A stretch of 64,000 bases of DNA from a virus (IMGVR_UViG_3300035665_000001:1-64000); one strand, 5' to 3'. Shown: positions 24,688 through 33,886, numbered from the stretch's first letter. Translations and numbers: made by a program. Notes: generated by a model not told the origin, from the sequence alone.

Positions 24688-25251
24688 CTATTGTTCCCCC
24701 GAAATCATACTAAAAACTCTATCTGGTCGTTCATCAACAATAATATTTTTTATTTTATTAACTACTTGAGCATCATCATGTATTGCGTTAACAAGGGTAT
24801 AAAGTAAATCTCGATTATTATCTTTTTCTACTAATAAAGTTGCATTTTTCAGTTTTGCCTGATAATAACATGGAGTAATAATAACACCATTAACCATAGT
24901 AATTATAGGTGCTATTTCATCAAACGCAGTTGGGTTTATTTCAATAGTAAAACCATATGGATGTTCTAAAATAACCCAGGCAGTTGATGTTCCATGACGC
25001 AGACTACGAAATTTCCAACCACTTCGATATTTTTCTTCAATAATAAAAGTTCGAATTTTTGATGAAACACGCCAATTTCCACGCCAATTTTCAAATGACA
25101 TAGGTAAACTACCATTCTTATTCAACCGCACCATAAAACCAACATCACCATGAACTTTTAATAAAAACTCATCATCATTTAATTTCTTAATTTTTTTAAT
25201 ATCATCAATATCAATTTCTCTAATATCATCAACTTCTGTTATATCAATCAT
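24688..25251 (-). CDS. Hypothetical protein, 187 aa
   Basis: The start is placed at ATG 25251 (MIDITEVDDIREID...). The frame stays open to 25290, overlapping the helicase gene, but that start has no Shine-Dalgarno. The first part is acidic. The middle has an aromatic/Arg-rich stretch (SFENWRGNWRVSSKIRTFI; RSGWKFRSLRHGTSTAWVI), beta-rich and basic, which may bind nucleic acid or another charged partner. It directly follows the helicase C-terminal gene. No family recognised. Confidence 0.7.
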   Translation of the reverse strand: MIDITEVDDIREIDIDDIKKIKKLNDDEFLLKVHGDVGFMVRLNKNGSLPMSFENWRGNWRVSSKIRTFIIEEKYRSGWKFRSLRHGTSTAWVILEHPYGFTIEINPTAFDEIAPIITMVNGVIITPCYYQAKLKNATLLVEKDNNRDLLYTLVNAIHDDAQVVNKIKNIIVDERPDRVFSMISGEQ

Positions 25252-25264
25252 ACTACACCATTTT

Positions 25265-26410
25265 TTAATTGTTGAATTTTGAAAAATCATCTAAATCGAT
25301 GAAACCTTTTTTTATACCATTATCAATAATACGCTCTAATTTACCTTTATAAAACAATTCACTCATTTCAGACTGTTTTAAATCCCATATAACTAAGTTT
25401 TTCTTTGGTCTAGTAACAGCAGTATAAACTACACGTTTTTCCTCATCAATATTATAAAACCCATCCTCTACCTGTTCAAGTATCGAAAAATCATAAATAA
25501 AAATCACGTTATCCCACTGCAACCCTTTAGCCTTATGCACCGTCATCAATTGTACCTTGTGTGCAGATTTTTCTTCTAAGAATTGTGCCTCGAATAACAT
25601 TTCTTCTAACGCCTCCATCCAATTACTTAATCCCTCTCGATTTTTAACCTCATTTAAATCTCTATAAAATCTTTTCAAAGAATGTTCTACTTGTTCAACA
25701 GTTTTAGTAGGAGATTCAATCATTTTCGCAATTTCTGGAATCGCCAAATGAAAACTACCAAATTCCAAATGTTTGTAAATACTACATATTTCTGGTATTT
25801 GTTTAACATCAGAAAACATATTACTAATATCCTGCATACTAGTACATTTGCTTATACCAGAAGCAATTTTCAAAGGGATACCACCCTTAGCCATCTTAAT
25901 AATATCAACAACAATAGATTTATTATATCCATGACTAACTATCGACAGCATATTCATCAGAAATTTTACTTCAGCTCTTTTAAGAATATCAAATTCTGTG
26001 TGTAGATAATATGGAATTTGTAACTTACCCAATATTTTTGCGAGTTGTTTTATAGCCGCATTAGTTCTAGCCAATATACATGTTTGATGTAGTGGTTTAT
26101 CAAGCAACTTTAATTCATCAATAAATTCCTCAGAATCGTAAATATTGTAAACATCACCGGCATGTGTATTGGCGGCTTTTGAAATTTTAGATTCGTCCAA
26201 TGAGTCATTATTAAAATCAATAGTATCAGCAATTTCATTTGCAAGAGAAACAATTTCAGGTGATGATCTAAAATTATAACTTAAAATTTCAACGGTTGGA
26301 TTAAAATCATCTATAAACCTACTCATCAGTTTTGGTTGAGAACCCCGAAACCCATATATGCTCTGTTTTACATCACCCATCATTACCAATTTAGCTTTGT
26401 TTGAATTCAT
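25265..26410 (-). CDS. UvrD/PcrA-like SF1 helicase, C-terminal piece
   Basis: The product has 381 residues carrying helicase motif III GDVKQSIYGFRGS (about 12-24), motif IV YNFRSSPEIVSLAN, motif V VQLMTVHKAKGLQWDNVIFIYDF and motif VI YTAVTRPKKNLVIWD. Motifs I, Ia and II are in the separate gene at 27346-28047. Its ATG (26410) lies inside the 3' end of the endonuclease gene, with AAAGGAAA as RBS, so it is made as its own chain. The break falls in the loop between motifs II and III, so the two chains could assemble into a working 3'-5' helicase (inference). SF1 helicases act in phage replication and recombination. Confidence 0.88.
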   Translation of the reverse strand: MNSNKAKLVMMGDVKQSIYGFRGSQPKLMSRFIDDFNPTVEILSYNFRSSPEIVSLANEIADTIDFNNDSLDESKISKAANTHAGDVYNIYDSEEFIDELKLLDKPLHQTCILARTNAAIKQLAKILGKLQIPYYLHTEFDILKRAEVKFLMNMLSIVSHGYNKSIVVDIIKMAKGGIPLKIASGISKCTSMQDISNMFSDVKQIPEICSIYKHLEFGSFHLAIPEIAKMIESPTKTVEQVEHSLKRFYRDLNEVKNREGLSNWMEALEEMLFEAQFLEEKSAHKVQLMTVHKAKGLQWDNVIFIYDFSILEQVEDGFYNIDEEKRVVYTAVTRPKKNLVIWDLKQSEMSELFYKGKLERIIDNGIKKGFIDLDDFSKFNN

Positions 26411-27368
26411 AATCTAGTTTCCTTTCGATACTTTCATTGTATTTTATTCGTATTAATTTAATATTTTTTTTACTGCAATAATCATCTTTGAGTTTATCGT
26501 TATCCTGGCGATGTTTTAATTTTTGTTGTTTTTCACACTCAGACAAATCTAATTTTTTAGAAAAAGGATAATATTCGAAATGATGAATACCATCAAATTC
26601 AATTATAATATTTTGTTGTGGTAAATAAAAATCATACCTTAATATTGAATACTTAGATTTTCCTCTTAAATCCGAAAATGTTTTTTCTCTTTCAAATTGA
26701 ATATTATTATTCTCCAAATATTCTCGTATTTTGCGTTCACCATGACTCTTGTCAGTAAAACAATTTGGACATCCTAAACTCCCCAAATGATCCCTACCCT
26801 TTCTTTGAAATTGATAACCACATTTCAAGCATTCAATATCAACATCACTATGTTTTCCCAAATAATTCACATACAAAAAAACATCACCAAATATTTTAAC
26901 AGACTCAAGTAAATAATTATCGAATGATATTCTATTTTTTTTGGAAATTTTAGTATTAACACATCGGTCATTTGGACAACCATGTCCAGAAAGATGATTG
27001 CCAGGTATTTGGTAGAATAACGAATTACATTGTAAACACAAAATCCCAATTTTAGTCAAACTGTTAATATAATTTGAGTCAACATACTCATACATATCAC
27101 CATGAACTTTTTTTGCTTTGTTCACAAACTCTCCAAAAGTGTAGGTGTTATGCTTTGCCAACTGTTTATATTGGCATTGTTTGCAACCATGCCCTTTTTG
27201 ATGACTACTATAATTTTGTTCAAAAACTATATTACAAACCTTACAAAAAATTTTAATTTTTCTTAAATTTTTAGTTGAAAACTCATCAGGCACTAATTCA
27301 TAGGAATACTTTAATTTTTGGTCATTGGAAACCTTTTTCAAAAAATCAACTTTCTTCAATATCAACAC
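26391..27368 (-). CDS. Homing endonuclease with zinc-finger repeats, inserted in the helicase gene
   Basis: The product has 325 residues from GTG 27368. Three Cys/His zinc-finger-like repeats come first: FCKVCNIVF...HQKGHGCKQC, LCLQCNSLF...HLSGHGCPNDRC and ECLKCGYQF...HLGSLGCPNC. A PD-(D/E)xK/EDxHD-type nuclease follows: DKSHGERKIREYL, LRYDFYLPQQNIIIEFDGIHHFEYY and DDYCSKKNIKLIRIKYNE. The gene overlaps the N-terminal helicase gene by 23 bp and the C-terminal one by 20 bp, in a third frame, and so splits the helicase. There is no intron core around it. The family resembles Vsr-like endonucleases found in fractured phage genes. No clear RBS; translation is probably coupled. Confidence 0.88.
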   Translation of the reverse strand: MLILKKVDFLKKVSNDQKLKYSYELVPDEFSTKNLRKIKIFCKVCNIVFEQNYSSHQKGHGCKQCQYKQLAKHNTYTFGEFVNKAKKVHGDMYEYVDSNYINSLTKIGILCLQCNSLFYQIPGNHLSGHGCPNDRCVNTKISKKNRISFDNYLLESVKIFGDVFLYVNYLGKHSDVDIECLKCGYQFQRKGRDHLGSLGCPNCFTDKSHGERKIREYLENNNIQFEREKTFSDLRGKSKYSILRYDFYLPQQNIIIEFDGIHHFEYYPFSKKLDLSECEKQQKLKHRQDNDKLKDDYCSKKNIKLIRIKYNESIERKLDYEFKQS

Positions 27369-28047
27369 CAGTAATATTTCTTAAACTAATAAGAAAATGA
27401 TATTGGGCATAATTAAGATCTTGAGCCTCATCAGTAATAATGTATTTTACATTCTGAAAAGTAGCACGAACCCTATCAAAACAATCCGCATCATCCAAAA
27501 CAAAATTAGCCAAGTGAATCATAAAATCAAACATAACCAAATTATTTTTAATCAGATATTCTAGCAATCTAAGAGTTTCATCATCAGTAAAATCCTCCAA
27601 CTGTAAATCTTGCGATACATTACTAATAAATTGTTTGTTAAATGTACCTTTTTCCTTCTTTTTGCCATATTTTTTAAATTCTTCTTCCATAAATGCTTCA
27701 GGAAATTCATGCACTATTGTTGGAACAACGGTATAACCAATATCCTGAAAATAAGGTTTTATCAATTCATTCCAGCAAAAAGAATGAATAGTCGAAATGT
27801 ATTTGAAATCATACTTTTGCTTTTCAAAAAATTTATTAACCCTTTCTTTTAGCTCGTTAGCAGCTTTTCGAGTAAAAGAAAATGCAACAATCTCATTAGG
27901 TTTAACACCTTGATTGATTTTATCACTAATAAATTCTACACATGAAGTTGTTTTTCCTGATCCCGCAGCAGCTAAACATAGTACGTGTTTATCCCTTGTA
28001 GAAGCAAATTGTTGTTGTTCATCAGTTAAATTACTTTTCTTACTCAC
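27346..28047 (-). CDS. UvrD/PcrA-like SF1 helicase, N-terminal piece
   Basis: The product has 233 residues from GTG 28047, which has CGGAG at good spacing; the frame extends to a TTG at 28074. Walker A is AAAGSGKTTS, motif Ia FSFTRKAANELKERV, motif Ib TIHSFCW and motif II ITDEAQDLNYAQ. The chain ends soon after, at RNITGVDIEES, where the endonuclease gene begins. The remaining motifs are in the gene at 25265-26410. It is the first gene of a long minus-strand unit running towards the sigma factor and clamp. Confidence 0.88.
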   Translation of the reverse strand: MSKKSNLTDEQQQFASTRDKHVLCLAAAGSGKTTSCVEFISDKINQGVKPNEIVAFSFTRKAANELKERVNKFFEKQKYDFKYISTIHSFCWNELIKPYFQDIGYTVVPTIVHEFPEAFMEEEFKKYGKKKEKGTFNKQFISNVSQDLQLEDFTDDETLRLLEYLIKNNLVMFDFMIHLANFVLDDADCFDRVRATFQNVKYIITDEAQDLNYAQYHFLISLRNITGVDIEES

Positions 28048-28109
28048 TGGGTTGCTCCGAATTAATTGTTTCAATTAATCAATTATACTCAATATTTTAG
28101 AAAAAAATA

Positions 28110-28117
28110 TATAAATA
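28110..28117 (+). promoter_or_regulatory. T4-type late promoter box TATAAATA
   Basis: ATATAAATAG lies 37 bp upstream of the ATG at 28154 in the divergent gap after the helicase gene. It is a perfect match to the T4 late box. Confidence 0.65.
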
Positions 28118-28153
28118 GTTTTGATTGTTAATTATACACTAAGGAGTACAAAA

Positions 28154-28402
28154 ATGGCAGAATTGAAAAAAACCCCAATTAGATCAGTTAATGAAGATAT
28201 CATCAGTATGGAATTTGATGTAAATCCAAACATTCCTACTGCAAACTATAGCAATGAAACGGCTGAAAGAATTCAACAAGCAATTGTTAAAAAATTGAGA
28301 GCTGAGAAACTGAAAAAAATGATTGAATCTGAATTAAAACAAGATACAAAAGTTCTTGATGGTGAAAGTTTAGGATTCTCATTCACATTCAATAGTATGT
28401 AA
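28154..28402 (+). CDS. Hypothetical small protein, 82 aa
   Basis: The start is ATG 28154 (MAELKKTPIRSVNED...), with AAGGAG seven bases upstream; earlier in-frame codons precede the RBS and are not used. It has a basic helix in the middle (ERIQQAIVKKLRAEKLKKMIESELKQ) and a Phe-rich end. Function unknown. A late box upstream suggests virion or assembly use. The next gene starts 8 bp later. Confidence 0.7.
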   Translation: MAELKKTPIRSVNEDIISMEFDVNPNIPTANYSNETAERIQQAIVKKLRAEKLKKMIESELKQDTKVLDGESLGFSFTFNSM

Positions 28403-28409
28403 GATAAAT

Positions 28410-28652
28410 ATGAATGGCGTAGAAAAGAATGAATTCGATTATATCGAACATAAAAAAATAAATGTAAATAAACAACTGTTTTCTCTAATGAGAACGGATT
28501 ATTTTGAAATAGATACAGTTCTAAAAATATTAAATTTAAAAACATTACCAGTTGAAATTTCTGTAAATAACAATCAGGTCTTCATTAGAGATTTAACAAA
28601 TTATATTGTTTCGACTGATTTTAAACTAAAACCAAATATCAATAAAAAGTAA
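28410..28652 (+). CDS. Hypothetical small protein, 80 aa
   Basis: It follows the 82-residue gene with a short gap and weak RBS. The sequence (MNGVEKNEFDYIEHKKINV ... LKTLPVEISVNNNQVFIRDLTNYIVS) looks mixed alpha/beta with no recognised family. Its last 27 bases overlap the 3' end of the opposite-strand gene at 28626. Confidence 0.6.
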   Translation: MNGVEKNEFDYIEHKKINVNKQLFSLMRTDYFEIDTVLKILNLKTLPVEISVNNNQVFIRDLTNYIVSTDFKLKPNINKK

Positions 28653-29399
28653 CGCTGCAATTTTACTATCTAAACAGATAACATATTCCAACATCAAAAT
28701 CTTGTAATTCATATCAAACATACGTTTAACCGGTATCTGAACCTTATCAGGTACCGCAATGTTTCCCAAAATTTCAAGTGATTCATCCAAAATAACCTCA
28801 AGATATTTTCCATCTGAAGTTTCCTGCAAATTTGTGGGATCCTCAACAATACTTAAAATAAAATCTCTATATTTATCTACCGTATCCTCTATAGATCTTT
28901 CGGCTTCACGAATATAAAAATCTCTAGGAACAAACCTTTTAGTGTTTCCAACAAACATACTTCTTGGGTAAGTAATTACTTTTGCATTTGTTTCATGACG
29001 AACTGTAAATAGATTCATACCGTTGTACATTTCATTATGATCCAATACAGTGACCTCATCACCACTGTTAATATCGATAAAATGTTTATTTCTAACCGAA
29101 GATGTGTTCCGCCTTCTTTCCTCCATTTGGGTTAATGCAATATTCACATCATCAGTTGTACCCAACACATCTTTAGAAATCTGAATAACAGTAACTCCAG
29201 GGGTATTACCATTATTAGCAACGTTATATTGTAACGCATCATTAACAGCTGATGCGACATTTTTAGTTATGTCATCAACACTTACCGTTTCAACCGAGGT
29301 TACTGGTTGTGGAAGTATTGATTTACCATTTTTTTTGAAAAAAACATCATTAATGTCACCAAAACTTTCCCCACTAATTTTACTAAAATCGAATGCCAT
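28626..29399 (-). CDS. Hypothetical protein, 257 aa, probably structural
   Basis: RBS AAAGGT before ATG 29399. The N-terminal third is Ser/Thr/Val-rich and probably flexible. The middle (FIDINSGDEVTVLDHNEMYNGMNLFTVRHETNAKVITYPRSMFV) is beta-rich. The C-terminal part is helical (FYIREAERSIEDTVDKYRDFILSIVED). No family recognised. It follows two fibre-like genes on the minus strand but is separated from them by a terminator, so it has its own transcription start. Confidence 0.7.
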   Translation of the reverse strand: MAFDFSKISGESFGDINDVFFKKNGKSILPQPVTSVETVSVDDITKNVASAVNDALQYNVANNGNTPGVTVIQISKDVLGTTDDVNIALTQMEERRRNTSSVRNKHFIDINSGDEVTVLDHNEMYNGMNLFTVRHETNAKVITYPRSMFVGNTKRFVPRDFYIREAERSIEDTVDKYRDFILSIVEDPTNLQETSDGKYLEVILDESLEILGNIAVPDKVQIPVKRMFDMNYKILMLEYVICLDSKIAALLFIDIWF

Positions 29400-29440
29400 T
29401 TTAAATACCTTTTTTAACTATTTTTATATATTATATCTGA

Positions 29441-29559
29441 CATTGAGCAGGGATGTTTCATAAATTTTTGATTTTTAATAACTAAGTTCTTGATGGCATA
29501 AAAAACATCAGAAATACTTACTTATAAATCAATATGTTAAGCTATACCTGCTCAATGTC
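29441..29559. other. 13-bp inverted repeat enclosing a structured non-coding segment
   Basis: GACATTGAGCAGG (29441-29453) is repeated exactly in inverted orientation at 29547-29559. Between them GATGTTT/AAACATC and TGATG/CATCA can pair. A TATAAATA box on the minus strand (29572-29579) points into the segment. A third copy, ACATTGAGCAG, occurs at 55235-55245. It may be a small RNA or a protein-binding site; no ORF lies here. Confidence 0.5.
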
Positions 29560-29571
29560 GGTTATATAGGA

Positions 29572-29579
29572 TATTTATA
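29572..29579 (-). promoter_or_regulatory. T4-type late promoter box TATAAATA without an adjacent gene
   Basis: The minus strand reads GATATAAATATCC. Transcripts would run through the inverted-repeat segment and reach the gene at 28626-29399 about 175 bp downstream. Confidence 0.5.
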
Positions 29580-29591
29580 TCATTTTTTAGC

Positions 29592-29625
29592 AAAAAACCC
29601 CAACCTAAAGGTTGGAGTTTTTTAA
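29592..29625 (-). terminator. Terminator after the fibre gene 29636-31036
   Basis: CCAACC-TTTA-GGTTGG, extended by A/T pairing with one mismatch, followed by TTTTTT on the minus strand. It lies 10 bp after the stop codon. Confidence 0.8.
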
Positions 29626-29635
29626 ATTAAAATTA

Positions 29636-31036
29636 TCAAAAATACAAATATTCAATCATAACTTTTGCTAATGATGTATCACCAATCTCGGTTAATGTAG
29701 TGTTGTAAATATTCAAATAAGTGCCATCACCAGTAGTACATTCAACATCAAAACTAATACCGGCTGAAGAAACAATTCTCGCAGTACCATAGTGTAATGG
29801 TTTTACGATGTTATGAGTTAACACACCAGTAATTTCAAACTGTGTAAAATCTGTTTGTGCATAAACAGTAATATTCACATTGTTTAATAAAAAAGAATCT
29901 ACTGCAACTCGTGGAATTAAACTAATCGTGTCGGTTAATGCCTGATCACCCAATTGTCTAGCAGTAACTTCATCAGAAACAGAAGTGGCAATTGTTATAT
30001 CCGCGTTTTGTCTAATAACGGCTTCACCTGAAATAGCGTTATTCAACGCAGTTTCAGATACTTGTCTAGCAGTTTTTTCTGCGTTAATTGTAGCAGTTAA
30101 TGTTAAATCAGCAGATTTATATTCTGTGGTTAATATATTTATAGCATCATTATTAGACAATACATAACTTGCAAAAGTAGAATCATTAGTGGTATCAACT
30201 GAATTAACCAAAGTAACAATTTCTGCAAATGAATCTTTATCAGCATCAGATGCAAGTAATATAGAATCAATTCTCATCTTTTCTACTGTAATAGCATTAT
30301 TCAACTTTGCATCTTCGAGTTGTCTACTATTAATTTCATCAGCAAGTAACACAGATAAAGCTGCGTCCGCTGCTTGTCTAGATGCTTCCTCATTAGAAAT
30401 AGATGTAGCCAAAGTTGCATCAACAGTTTGTCTTTTAGTTGATTCTGTTAAGATAGATGTTGATAATGTTACATCGGAAGATTTATATGCAGAATCTAAC
30501 AAACTAATGGTTGACGCTAAAGAGGAATATGCTGTTTGTCTTGCAGACATTTCTGCAGCAATAGAAGTTGATAAACTAACATCCGCCAACTTATATGCTG
30601 AATCCAGGGATGATATTATTGATGTTAAAGTATCATCATTCAATTGTCTAGTATTAGCCTCATTAGCAATTGATGCTGTTAATGAGGTAACTGCAGCATT
30701 TATTGCAGAATTAATTGCTGCAGCAACATTTGCATTTGGATTAACAGTAATGTAATCTGCGATCTCTTTTAATGTGTTTAAGGCTTCAGGGGCGGAACCA
30801 ATTAAATCAGCAATCACCTTTCTAAATGAACCATCAACGTTTGAATCACCATTCAACACAGTTAATAAGTTGTTAATTTGTGTATCTGCTGATGTTCTTT
30901 CAGCAATTTCAGTGTTAATTGCAGTAGCTAATGCTGTTTCCGCATTAGTTGCGTTAGTATTAATCGTTTCCAATAATGAGGCCAAGGTTGTTGGTAAACC
31001 TTTTATACTTCTTTGACTATATGTAATTTGTGTCAT
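29636..31036 (-). CDS. Tail-fibre-like coiled-coil protein, 466 aa
   Basis: From about residue 20 to 360 the protein is a long chain of similar units (for example TSISNEEASRQAADAALSVLL and ADEINSRQLEDAKLNNAI), each with small residues, an ExxxRQ motif and Asp. This pattern forms trimeric coiled coils in phage fibres. A segment RIDSILLASDADKDSFAEIV is nearly identical to one in the next gene upstream (31124-33088). The last 90 residues are a beta-rich tip (VAVDSFLLNNVNITVYAQTDF...) that could contact the receptor. RBS GGAG. Strong terminator downstream. Confidence 0.8.
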   Translation of the reverse strand: MTQITYSQRSIKGLPTTLASLLETINTNATNAETALATAINTEIAERTSADTQINNLLTVLNGDSNVDGSFRKVIADLIGSAPEALNTLKEIADYITVNPNANVAAAINSAINAAVTSLTASIANEANTRQLNDDTLTSIISSLDSAYKLADVSLSTSIAAEMSARQTAYSSLASTISLLDSAYKSSDVTLSTSILTESTKRQTVDATLATSISNEEASRQAADAALSVLLADEINSRQLEDAKLNNAITVEKMRIDSILLASDADKDSFAEIVTLVNSVDTTNDSTFASYVLSNNDAINILTTEYKSADLTLTATINAEKTARQVSETALNNAISGEAVIRQNADITIATSVSDEVTARQLGDQALTDTISLIPRVAVDSFLLNNVNITVYAQTDFTQFEITGVLTHNIVKPLHYGTARIVSSAGISFDVECTTGDGTYLNIYNTTLTEIGDTSLAKVMIEYLYF

Positions 31037-31123
31037 CTTTTAATCTCCATAAATTATAATTGTATAGTAGTTTCTACTATTTTTTTTGTATTTAAATCTG
31101 AATATATCAAAATAGTATTTAAA

Positions 31124-33088
31124 TTATCCACCAAACAATGTACGAACGTTACCACCATTTTCCGTATATGTATATTGAATCACTAAAGTTGAATTTTCAA
31201 ATGTAGTAATATCATCCCATTCAGTAATATGTAGTGAAAAATATATTTTATCACTAACAGTAGCCGATAAATTTAATGATATTCCATTTGCAGCAGTAAA
31301 CCTAACCTCTCGAAAATTTAAAAAATCTAAAACTTTTCTACCTTTAAACACATCTAAACCACCAAAATAAACAGGGTTAAATTCAACATTACATACCTTA
31401 TCATGATTATTGGTATCATTGAAAAAAGTAGTAACCAGATTGTTTAAATATGAAATATCACAACCTAACATTGAATTAACATGTAATACACTAGTATCAA
31501 TCTTATGAGATGTTGAAACCACATGATCCAAATAATTTTTTTCTAAATTAATAGTATTGTTGATATTCGTGTTTAAGGTTTCAACAGCAGTTTTTCTCAC
31601 ATTTATTTCATCATTGACGGCATTTTTTCTATTTACAATTTCTTGTGCCAATTCAGTATTTACTGTGTGGACCGCAGAATTATTTGATATAACGTAACCA
31701 GCAAAAATAGAATCATTTTCGGTATCAACTGAACTAATTAAATTTACAATTTCTACAAATGAATCTTTATCAGCAGATGCAGCCGATAAAATTGCGTCGA
31801 TTCTTGTTTTTTCAGTATTTACACGAGTTAATAAATCAGTATTATTGTTTTCAACAGTGATTTCCAATTGTGATACACGATTAACAATAACATTTTCCTG
31901 ATTTACAGCACGATTTCTTTCAATATCAATTTCAGTCAATGTAAATGTTTTACCTGAAATCTCATCCTGGATAAACGTTCCATCCTGTTGTTTTACTGGT
32001 ACAGTTACATAATTTTTACTAGAATCAAAAATGATAAGTGGCATAACACTGGCACCAGTATCAATTTCCAAACCAACATTATCAGTTAAAATTCCAGAAA
32101 ACCCTTTGTTGATGGTGATTATATTATCGCTAACATTGAGGGTAGTTGTTTGAATATTGACATTTTTACCTTTTATAGTTAAATCACCATCAATATTTGT
32201 GTTACCATCAACTTGCAATGATTTAGTGATTCTTACATTGTTGGGTATATTAGTTTCATCTTTCAGTTCATCCCATTGAATAATGGTAGTAGTCCCTTCA
32301 TCACCTCTGAAAACTTCAATACCAGCATTTAAAACAGGTGTTCCAACCGCATTTGAATTTAAAGTAACGATATTATCATCTAATTTAATCTCTTTTGTTT
32401 GAATCGATGTTGTTGTTCCTTTAACAGTCAAATTACCATCAATAACTGTGTTACCACCAACATATAAATGACCTTTAATATGCGAATTTAATTCTGCGAT
32501 TAAATCATTTATAACCGTAATAGTACCACCGACAGTTAAACCTTTTTTAAATGTAACGTTACCAGTTTTTAATATTTCGAGATATTTTGTGTTTATCTCT
32601 AGATAATAATCAGTGGGAACAGTTTCATCTTTTGTCATTAACAAATTTTTATTACCCACATCAAATGCATCTGTCCAAAAAACACCAGTTTTTGGTTTAC
32701 TAACAAATAGATATGCTTGACCTGAAAGTGGTGAATCAAATGTTATTTTGACAGAATTCAAACTAACATCAACACCAAATGATTGCCCAAAAACTTTACC
32801 AAAATTATCATATACAATAATCTGTAAATCATTAGTATGAAACTCAACAGGGATTACCCATTCTAACAAATCTGTAGGTTGTTCAAAAGTATAAACCTCT
32901 TTTTCGTCAGTTAATGGAAACCATCTACCACGTTCCTCACCATCAGCTAAAGTAGCATACAAGTATAATATACCATCAACTACATATAATTCACCGTGTC
33001 GAGCTACTTTTGGTAAAAATTTATCACTGAAACGAGCAATAACTCTATTATCGGTAACAATTGATTTTATTGTTAAATTACCAGCCAT
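31124..33088 (-). CDS. Tail-fibre or adhesin protein with repeated beta domains, 654 aa
   Basis: The N-terminal 180 residues are beta-rich. Two tandem copies of a fibre domain follow: GNTVIDGNLTVKGTTTSIQTKEIKLDDNIVTLN... and GNTNIDGDLTIKGKNVNIQTTTLNVSDNIITIN... Then comes a coiled-coil part with the motif RIDAILSAASADKDSFVEIV shared with the 466-residue neighbour, and a C-terminal beta domain similar in layout to that neighbour's tip. The same DGNMLITGDLTIGG-type domain occurs in the plus-strand gene at 45921. RBS AAGGAG. It is probably part of the host-recognition apparatus on the baseplate. Confidence 0.8.
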   Translation of the reverse strand: MAGNLTIKSIVTDNRVIARFSDKFLPKVARHGELYVVDGILYLYATLADGEERGRWFPLTDEKEVYTFEQPTDLLEWVIPVEFHTNDLQIIVYDNFGKVFGQSFGVDVSLNSVKITFDSPLSGQAYLFVSKPKTGVFWTDAFDVGNKNLLMTKDETVPTDYYLEINTKYLEILKTGNVTFKKGLTVGGTITVINDLIAELNSHIKGHLYVGGNTVIDGNLTVKGTTTSIQTKEIKLDDNIVTLNSNAVGTPVLNAGIEVFRGDEGTTTIIQWDELKDETNIPNNVRITKSLQVDGNTNIDGDLTIKGKNVNIQTTTLNVSDNIITINKGFSGILTDNVGLEIDTGASVMPLIIFDSSKNYVTVPVKQQDGTFIQDEISGKTFTLTEIDIERNRAVNQENVIVNRVSQLEITVENNNTDLLTRVNTEKTRIDAILSAASADKDSFVEIVNLISSVDTENDSIFAGYVISNNSAVHTVNTELAQEIVNRKNAVNDEINVRKTAVETLNTNINNTINLEKNYLDHVVSTSHKIDTSVLHVNSMLGCDISYLNNLVTTFFNDTNNHDKVCNVEFNPVYFGGLDVFKGRKVLDFLNFREVRFTAANGISLNLSATVSDKIYFSLHITEWDDITTFENSTLVIQYTYTENGGNVRTLFGG

Positions 33089-33115
33089 ATTATAAACTCC
33101 TTATTATGTTTTGTG

Positions 33116-33745
33116 TTATTTTACTTCTAACACTTTAAAAATATGTTTTATTTCATCAATCAAACCATCAACGTTATCACTTTTAGTTAACTGACTGCGA
33201 ACCATTGTAGAAATCAACGTATCGATAGATTTCCAATATTTGGTGGCTTTCAATGTTTTACCTGTTATTTCATCCTGTTGAAGAGAATATGTTTGTTTAA
33301 CATCCGAAATTATTAAATCAATGATACTATTAAGTGTTTCACTCTTAACAGAAACCATAGGTTGAACATACATTATTTGTCCACCATCTTCAAAATCTAA
33401 AATTGATGAACTGGTAGTATGGTGTATATCTGTAATGCCAACCATTTGTTCAATAGTTTTATCAAGATCAGAAAAAACCTCATCTGGACTCGTAACAGCC
33501 TGAGTTTCGGTGTTAGTGGATTCATCATCGGTGGGTTCTTCATCAACATCATCGGTTTCTTCAGTATCCTCTGTAGCATCTATATCTTCGGTACCATCAA
33601 CAGGAGTTTCCGAATCATCGGTAACATCACCATCTAAATCCAATGAATCATCATCTAATGATAAATCTTCTTCTGGTGCTTCTTTATCAGCTTCCAGCAA
33701 TCGTCTTCTAGCAGATTCAGCAATGATATTTTTTAATCTAGCCAT
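33116..33745 (-). CDS. Acidic protein with capsid-targeting-like N-terminus, 209 aa
   Basis: The start is ATG 33745, with GGAGAAA upstream; a TTG at 33760 lies inside that RBS. The N-terminus MARLKNIIAE|S has I8-A9-E10|S11, the T4 internal-protein spacing, followed soon by RLLE|A, a second possible site. Residues about 25-95 are extremely acidic (EEDLSLDDDSLDLDGD..., TDDSE, DEEPTDDE) and share LSLDD with the gene at 19515. The C-terminal 110 residues are an ordinary helical domain. A prohead core or internal protein is plausible. A late-type box AATAAATA lies at 33782-33789. Confidence 0.75.
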   Translation of the reverse strand: MARLKNIIAESARRRLLEADKEAPEEDLSLDDDSLDLDGDVTDDSETPVDGTEDIDATEDTEETDDVDEEPTDDESTNTETQAVTSPDEVFSDLDKTIEQMVGITDIHHTTSSSILDFEDGGQIMYVQPMVSVKSETLNSIIDLIISDVKQTYSLQQDEITGKTLKATKYWKSIDTLISTMVRSQLTKSDNVDGLIDEIKHIFKVLEVK

Positions 33746-33781
33746 AATTAATTTCTCCAATAAAATAATTCTTTTAAACTA

Positions 33782-33789
33782 TATTTATT
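33782..33789 (-). promoter_or_regulatory. Late-promoter-like box AATAAATA
   Basis: The minus strand reads ATAATAAATATAG, 37 bp before ATG 33745. It is a one-base variant of TATAAATA at the usual distance. Confidence 0.5.
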
Positions 33790-33886
33790 ATCATCTGACA
33801 TTCCTAAACATTTAAACAATTCAAAAAATGTAAAATCTGTAGGATAATAAATAAATTCAACAATTGAGGTTAGAGGATTCAAAATA

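Noticed and set aside
26391-27368. Intein or group I intron in the helicase gene
   Set aside because: The endonuclease frame is not continuous with either helicase piece, no Cys/Ser1 or His-Asn end exists, and both ends overlap helicase codons, leaving no room for an intron core.
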